DNA of 7,156 nt from assembly GCA_027056825.1 (NCBI GenBank), contig JALUJS010000589.1:1-7156 (forward strand), written 5' to 3'. The position numbers and the translations under genes were made by a program. Of this stretch, positions 1-4,160 are shown piece after piece; position 1 is the stretch's first letter, and each line of letters begins with the position of its first letter. This DNA comes from Candidatus Krumholzibacteriia bacterium. GTDB lineage: Bacteria > Krumholzibacteriota > Krumholzibacteriia > LZORAL124-64-63. The notes under the pieces were generated by a model. It was not told where the DNA came from, ran no database searches, and saw only the letters and a list, made by a program, of their open reading frames with translations.

Positions 1-101
1 GCCTGCTTCTCGGCCTCCAGGGAGGCGGTGGCGGAGGCCTTCCGCGGTCCCATCGCCACCTACTTCCACGCCACCGCCTCCCTGGAGGCCGAGAAGCAGG
101 C
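1..101. repeat. Perfect 33-bp inverted repeat at the left edge (arms 1-33 and 69-101)
   Basis: Bases 1-33 are the exact reverse complement of bases 69-101, separated by a 35-base spacer (34-68). Pairing stops at the spacer side (G34 against A68) and may continue to the left beyond the window. The right arm encodes a normal adaptor stretch (ATASLEAEKQA). The left arm, read in the same frame, encodes ACFSASREAVA, which is simply the antisense of the right arm and does not resemble the usual adaptor N-terminus. A match this long and perfect inside coding DNA is not expected by chance. The likeliest cause is a fold-back chimera or assembly error at a contig end; a genuine hairpin is the alternative. 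Confidence 0.95.
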
Positions 102-1023
102 CGAGGTGCTGGCCCGGGTCTCGGGCCTGGTGGACCGGCTCCTGTGCGAGGAGGGGGACGAGGTGCGCGACGGCCAGCCGCTGCTGGTCATCGGTAACGA
201 CGAGTACCGCTTCAAGGTGCAGCAGGCCAAGGCCAGGGTGGCCAACCTGCAGGCCCGTTTCGACCGCCTGCGGGCCATGCTGGACGAGCAGCTGGTCACC
301 CAGGAGGAATTCGAGGCCGCCCGCGCGGACCTGGAGAGCGCCAAGGCGGACGAGGGCCTGGCGGAGATGAACCTCTCGTACACCAAGGTCACCGCGCCGT
401 TCGCCGGCCGCGTCACCGCGCGCATGGTGGACGTGGGCCAGAACGTGTCGGTGGGCACGCCCCTGGTGACCATCGCCGACTTCCATCCCCTGCTGGCGCG
501 GGTCCATGTGCCCAGCCGCGAGTTCCACAAACTCCGCAAGGACCAGCCGGTGGAGCTGACCCTGGACAGCAGCGGCCGGGCCATCGCCGGGCGCATCAAG
601 CTCATCAGCCCGGTCATCGATCCTGCCAGCGGGACCATCAAGCTGACCATCGAGATTCCCGAGTACCCGGCCGGCACGCGCCCGGGTGATTTCGCCGAGG
701 TCAAGGTGGTGACCGAGCGCCGGCCCCAGGCCCTGCTGGTGCCGCGCGAGGCGGTGGTCACCGACCAGGGCGAGCAGGTGGTCTACCTGGTCGCCGAGGG
801 GCCCGGGGGCGGGTCGCGCCTGGCCGCCGAACGCCGGGTGGTCGAGGTGGGCTTCACCGACGACGAGCATGCGGAGATCCTCCACGGGCTGACCGTCGGC
901 GAGCGGGTCGTGGTCCGCGGCCAGCGCTCCCTGAAGCACGGCATGCCCGTCAAGGTGCTGCAGGATGAGCCGGATGCCGGGGGCGCCGAGGCCGGAGGCG
1001 CCGACGTCGTGGCGGGTTCGTGA
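1..1023 (+). CDS. RND efflux periplasmic adaptor (HlyD/AcrA-type membrane fusion protein), 5'-partial
   Basis: This is the periplasmic adaptor that links the inner-membrane RND pump to an outer-membrane channel. The frame is open from base 1, giving 340 residues in the window. Counting from base 1, the first biotinyl/lipoyl-like half lies at about 34-64 (ARVSG at 38-42, EEGDEVRDGQ at 50-59). A short alpha-helical hairpin follows at about 66-123, then the second lipoyl half at about 128-160 (TAPFAGRV at 131-138). A beta-barrel spans about 165-240 with the family motif DPASGTIK at 207-214 and RPGDF at 227-231. A membrane-proximal domain follows, with LLVPREAV at 245-252, and an Ala/Gly-rich tail closes the protein (326-340). 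No signal peptide or lipobox is visible, so the true start lies upstream. The GTG at 28 is not a credible start: it sits inside an inverted-repeat arm (1-33) that may be artefactual, and reliable sequence begins near residue 12. The stop overlaps the next gene. The adaptor role is near certain; the substrate is unknown. Confidence 0.93.
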   Translation, partial: ACFSASREAVAEAFRGPIATYFHATASLEAEKQAEVLARVSGLVDRLLCEEGDEVRDGQPLLVIGNDEYRFKVQQAKARVANLQARFDRLRAMLDEQLVTQEEFEAARADLESAKADEGLAEMNLSYTKVTAPFAGRVTARMVDVGQNVSVGTPLVTIADFHPLLARVHVPSREFHKLRKDQPVELTLDSSGRAIAGRIKLISPVIDPASGTIKLTIEIPEYPAGTRPGDFAEVKVVTERRPQALLVPREAVVTDQGEQVVYLVAEGPGGGSRLAAERRVVEVGFTDDEHAEILHGLTVGERVVVRGQRSLKHGMPVKVLQDEPDAGGAEAGGADVVAGS

Positions 1024-1025
1024 TG
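1020..1025 (+). promoter_or_regulatory. Overlapping stop/start junction (GTGATG) between adaptor and first transporter
   Basis: The adaptor stop TGA (1021-1023) shares its last base with the transporter ATG (1023-1025), and a GTG (1020-1022) sits directly before it in the transporter frame. The only strong purine-rich motif nearby, GGAGG at 994-998, is 24 bases from the ATG, too far for a normal ribosome binding site. A weak GGCGGG at 1011-1016 is better placed. Initiation here probably relies on ribosomes finishing the adaptor (translational coupling), which would tie the amounts of the two proteins together. Confidence 0.7.
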
Positions 1026-4000
1026 CGCGGACTCATCGCCCTTTCGGTGCGCCGCCGCGTCAGCGTCGTCATGGCCGCCCTGGCCGTGGTGGCCTTCGGT
1101 TGGGTGGGATACCAGCGGCTCTCCCTGGAGCTGTTCCCGGACATCGCCTATCCCTCGCTGACGGTGCAGACCGATTTTCCCGACACCGCTCCCCAGGAAG
1201 TGGAGAACCTGGTGACCAAGCCGGTGGAGGAAGCCGTGGGCGTGTTGCGCGGCCTGCGCACCATCCACTCGGTCTCCCGCGCCGGGGTCTCGGAGGTCAC
1301 CCTGGAGTTCGCCTGGGGCACGGACATGGACCTGCTGTCCATGGAGGTGCGCGAGAAGCTGGACCGGCTGATCCTGCCGGCCGGGGCGGACGATCCGGTG
1401 GTCCTGCGCTTCGATCCCAGCCTCGATCCCATCATGCGCCTGGCCCTGTCCGGTCCCCAGGATCTGACGGTGCTGCGGCGTCTGGCCGACCGCCAGATCA
1501 AGCAGGACTTCGAGACCCTCAAGGGCGTGGCCTCGGCCCAGGTCAAGGGCGGCCTGGAGGAGGAGATCGAGATCCAGGTGGACCAGGACCGGCTGGCGGC
1601 CTTGGGAATCAGCCTGGACGAGGTGCGCCGGGCCGTGGGGGCAGGGAACATCAACCTGCCCGGCGGGGCGTTGCGCGGACAGGACAGCCAGTTCTTGATC
1701 CGCACGGTGAACGAGTACGACACCGTCGCGGAGATCGGCGAGATCATCGTCCGCAGGGAGGGCGACGCCTCGGTGCGCCTGAAGGAAGTGGCCGACGTGC
1801 GCCGGGGCCACAAGGAGCGCGACGAGATCACGCGCGTCAACGGGACCGAGTCCGTGGAGATCGCCCTGTTCAAGGAGGGCGACGCCAACACCGTGACCGT
1901 GGCCCGGGAGCTGGCCGACCGGCTGCAGGTCTGGCGGGAGGGCAAGCTGCCGCCGGGCATGACCCTGACGGTGCTCTTCGATCAGTCGCGGTTCATCGCC
2001 CGCGCCGTCAGCGAGGTGCGCAACGCCGCCCTGATCGGCGGCGTGCTGGCGGTCCTGGTGCTGCTGCTGTTCCTGCGCGATGTGCGGAGCACCCTGATCA
2101 TCGCCACCAGCATCCCCCTGTCGGTGGTCGCCACCTTCATCGCCATGTACCGCATGGACATCAGCCTGAACATCATGTCCCTGGGCGGGTTGACCCTGGG
2201 CATCGGCATGCTGGTGGACAACTCCATCGTGGTGCTCGAATCCATCCACCGCAAACGGCAGCAGGGTCTCTCCAGGCCCGCCGCGGCCGTCGAGGGCGCC
2301 GCCGAAGTGGGCCCGGCGGTGGTGGCCTCGACCCTGACCACCGTGGCGGTGTTCCTGCCCATCGTGTTCGTCGAGGGCATCGCCGGGCAGCTCTTCAAGG
2401 ACCAGGCCCTGACGGTGACCTTCAGCCTGCTGGCCTCGCTGGCGGTGGCCGTGACCCTGATCCCCATGCTCAGCGGCCTGGGGGGTGCGAAGGCCGAGGC
2501 CCTGGCCGCCGGCAGCATCGAGCCCCATGGTGGGTCCCACCTGGCCGACCCCGTCACAGGCGGCGATTTCACCCTGGGGTGGTTCTCCCGCTGGTACGAC
2601 GGGCTCGTGCGGCGGGCCCTGGCGCGCCCCTGGTTGACCCTGCTGGTGGGCTTTCTCCTGTTTGGCGCGGCGGTGTGGAGTGGGCGCAACCTCGATACCC
2701 AGTTGATTCCGGATCTGGCCGAAGGCGAGTTCTTCTTCGAGGTGACCATGCCCGAGGGCACCTCCCTGGCCGGCACCGACCGCATGCTGCAGGTGATGGA
2801 AAAGGCCGCGGCCGCCGATCCGGCCGTCGAGCGCTATTACAGCACCGTGGGCAGCCGCCTGGTCTCCGGGGGAGCGACCCTGAACACCAAGGCCGAGAAC
2901 CTGGGCCAGCTCAACGTGGTCCTGAAGAACCGCTCCGACCGCGCCCTGCAGACCAGGGTGGCCGACCGCATGCGCGCCGCCTTCAGCGACCTGCCGGACC
3001 TGCAGGCCCGCTTCGGCCAGCCGTCCTACTTCAGCATGAAGACCCCGGTGGAGGTCGTCATCTTCGGCGAGGACCTCGACCTGCTGCGCGACTACTCCCT
3101 GCAGGTGGTGGGCGACCTGGAGTCCATCCCCGGGCTGGTGGACGTGCGCTCCTCCCTGGAGGCGGGCAACCCCGAGCTGCAGGTGGTGTTCGACCGTGAA
3201 AAGCTGGCGGCCCTGGGCCTGGACATGGCCACCCTGTCGGAGACCCTGCGCGACCGCGTGCAGGGCGTGGTGCCCACGCGCTTCAAGGAGCAGGACCGGC
3301 AGATCGACATCCGCGTGCGCAACCGCGAGGACGAGCGCAACAGCGTCCGGGACATCCGCAACCTGGTGCTGCCGGGACCTGACGGGCGGCCGTTGCGCCT
3401 GTTGTCGGTGGCCAATGTGACCGAGGCGCGCGGCCCGGCGGAGATCCACCGCCTGCAGCAGCAGCGCGCCGCGGTGGTGACGGCGAACCTCGAAGGCCGC
3501 GGCCTGGGCGGGGCCATGGCCGACGTGGCGGCGGCCCTGGCGCAGGATCCGCCGCCGCAGGGCCTGGTCACCGAACTGGCCGGCCAAAAGGAGGAGATGC
3601 AGGTCAGCTTCCGCAGCCTGCTGTTCGCCATCGGGCTGGCGGTGTTCCTGGTCTACCTGGTCATGGCCGCCACCTTCGAGTCCTTCCTGCACCCGCTGCT
3701 GGTGATGTTCACCATTCCGCTGGCGCTGGTGGGCGTGGTGGCGGGGCTGCTGATCACCCGCACCGCCGTGTCGGTGATCGTGCTGATCGGCGTGGTGATG
3801 CTGGTGGGCATCGTGGTCAACAACGCCATCGTGCTCATCGACACCATCAACCGCCTGCGCCGCGAGGGCGTGGACAAGCGGACGGCGGTGATCCGCGCCG
3901 GACACATCCGCCTGCGGCCCATCCTCATGACGACCCTGACCACCATCCTGGGCCTGATGCCCATGGCCCTGAGCTGGGGCGAGGGCGCCGAACTGCGCAC

Positions 4001-4160
4001 GCCGCTGGCGATCACCGTGGCCTCGGGCCTGGCCCTCAGCACCCTGCTGACCCTGGTGGTGATTCCGGCCGCGTACCAGGCCGTGCCCTCCCGGGTGGCC
4101 GTGGTGGAGGTCGGGGAGTCGTCCGGACGACGGAGCGATCCGACAGGAGACCGGCCGTGA
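1023..4160 (+). CDS. RND efflux transporter permease, AcrB-like (HAE) type, first of a tandem pair
   Basis: This complete 1045-residue protein is a proton-driven inner-membrane pump subunit expected to work as a trimer with the upstream adaptor. Its length matches AcrB-type pumps. The layout is the duplicated RND fold: TM1 at about 10-31, first porter/docking domain about 32-333, TM2-TM6 about 334-484, TM7 about 536-553, second periplasmic domain about 554-865, and TM8-TM12 about 866-1017. Family motifs include FPDIAYPSL (38-46), TAPQEVENLVTKPVE (55-69), the TM4 motif GMLVDNSIVVLES (395-407), the TM10 motif GIVVNNAIVLID (929-940) and RLRPILMT (963-970). Against AcrB, D399 matches D407, N400 replaces D408, N933 replaces K940, and R963 and T970 match R971 and T978. 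The TM4 motif lacks the DFG-x3-DGA pattern of metal pumps, so an organic substrate is more likely. A Gly/Ala/His-rich linker (about 486-516) lies between TM6 and TM7. I chose ATG at 1023, overlapping the adaptor stop; an in-frame GTG at 1020 would add one residue. Confidence 0.96.
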   Translation: MRGLIALSVRRRVSVVMAALAVVAFGWVGYQRLSLELFPDIAYPSLTVQTDFPDTAPQEVENLVTKPVEEAVGVLRGLRTIHSVSRAGVSEVTLEFAWGTDMDLLSMEVREKLDRLILPAGADDPVVLRFDPSLDPIMRLALSGPQDLTVLRRLADRQIKQDFETLKGVASAQVKGGLEEEIEIQVDQDRLAALGISLDEVRRAVGAGNINLPGGALRGQDSQFLIRTVNEYDTVAEIGEIIVRREGDASVRLKEVADVRRGHKERDEITRVNGTESVEIALFKEGDANTVTVARELADRLQVWREGKLPPGMTLTVLFDQSRFIARAVSEVRNAALIGGVLAVLVLLLFLRDVRSTLIIATSIPLSVVATFIAMYRMDISLNIMSLGGLTLGIGMLVDNSIVVLESIHRKRQQGLSRPAAAVEGAAEVGPAVVASTLTTVAVFLPIVFVEGIAGQLFKDQALTVTFSLLASLAVAVTLIPMLSGLGGAKAEALAAGSIEPHGGSHLADPVTGGDFTLGWFSRWYDGLVRRALARPWLTLLVGFLLFGAAVWSGRNLDTQLIPDLAEGEFFFEVTMPEGTSLAGTDRMLQVMEKAAAADPAVERYYSTVGSRLVSGGATLNTKAENLGQLNVVLKNRSDRALQTRVADRMRAAFSDLPDLQARFGQPSYFSMKTPVEVVIFGEDLDLLRDYSLQVVGDLESIPGLVDVRSSLEAGNPELQVVFDREKLAALGLDMATLSETLRDRVQGVVPTRFKEQDRQIDIRVRNREDERNSVRDIRNLVLPGPDGRPLRLLSVANVTEARGPAEIHRLQQQRAAVVTANLEGRGLGGAMADVAAALAQDPPPQGLVTELAGQKEEMQVSFRSLLFAIGLAVFLVYLVMAATFESFLHPLLVMFTIPLALVGVVAGLLITRTAVSVIVLIGVVMLVGIVVNNAIVLIDTINRLRREGVDKRTAVIRAGHIRLRPILMTTLTTILGLMPMALSWGEGAELRTPLAITVASGLALSTLLTLVVIPAAYQAVPSRVAVVEVGESSGRRSDPTGDRP
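4118..4131. repeat. Perfect 14-bp palindrome at the 3' end of the first transporter gene
   Basis: GTCGTCCGGACGAC is its own reverse complement. It lies in the poorly conserved C-terminal tail of the first transporter, after TM12, and ends 13 bases before the AGGAG of the second transporter. In RNA it could form a small five-pair stem with a CCGG loop. No T-run follows, so it is not a terminator. It could be a minor structural element at the gene junction or a chance result of the high G+C content. Confidence 0.5.
4145..4149 (+). promoter_or_regulatory. Shine-Dalgarno AGGAG for the second transporter
   Basis: AGGAG lies in the last codons of the first transporter gene, 10 bases before ATG 4160 and 7 bases before the in-frame GTG 4157. 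Both spacings are workable, so the motif supports a start here without deciding between the two codons. The same GTGATG hexamer (4157-4162) with an overlapping TGA stop (4158-4160) occurs at the preceding junction. Unlike that junction, this one has its own good ribosome binding site, so the second transporter could be translated both by coupling and independently. Confidence 0.7.

Noticed and set aside
28..30. GTG as the adaptor start codon
   Set aside because: It falls within the 1-33 inverted-repeat arm, has no signal peptide after it, and the frame is open to the window edge, so the real start is upstream or lost.
994..998. GGAGG as the ribosome binding site of the first transporter
   Set aside because: It is 24 bases from the ATG, well beyond normal spacing, and lies in the Gly/Ala-rich tail coding region where such strings arise by composition.
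2181..2240. Assignment of the first transporter to the heavy-metal (CusA/CzcA) RND family
   Set aside because: The TM4 motif reads GMLVDNSIVVLES, without the DFG-x3-DGA pattern typical of metal pumps, and no methionine pair or cluster typical of CusA was noticed.
965..3199. A 744-codon plus-strand frame overlapping the first transporter
   Set aside because: It is an out-of-frame reading of the transporter gene, rich in Gly, Arg and Pro as expected for shifted G+C-rich DNA, with no recognisable domain.
783..3905. A 1,040-codon open frame on the minus strand, rich in His, Gln, Asp and Gly
   Set aside because: It lies in exact codon register opposite the first transporter gene. Its His/Gln/Asp-rich text is the complement of GTG, CTG and ATC codons in membrane segments. 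It stays open because TTA, CTA and TCA are not used in the sense gene. It matches no family I recognise.
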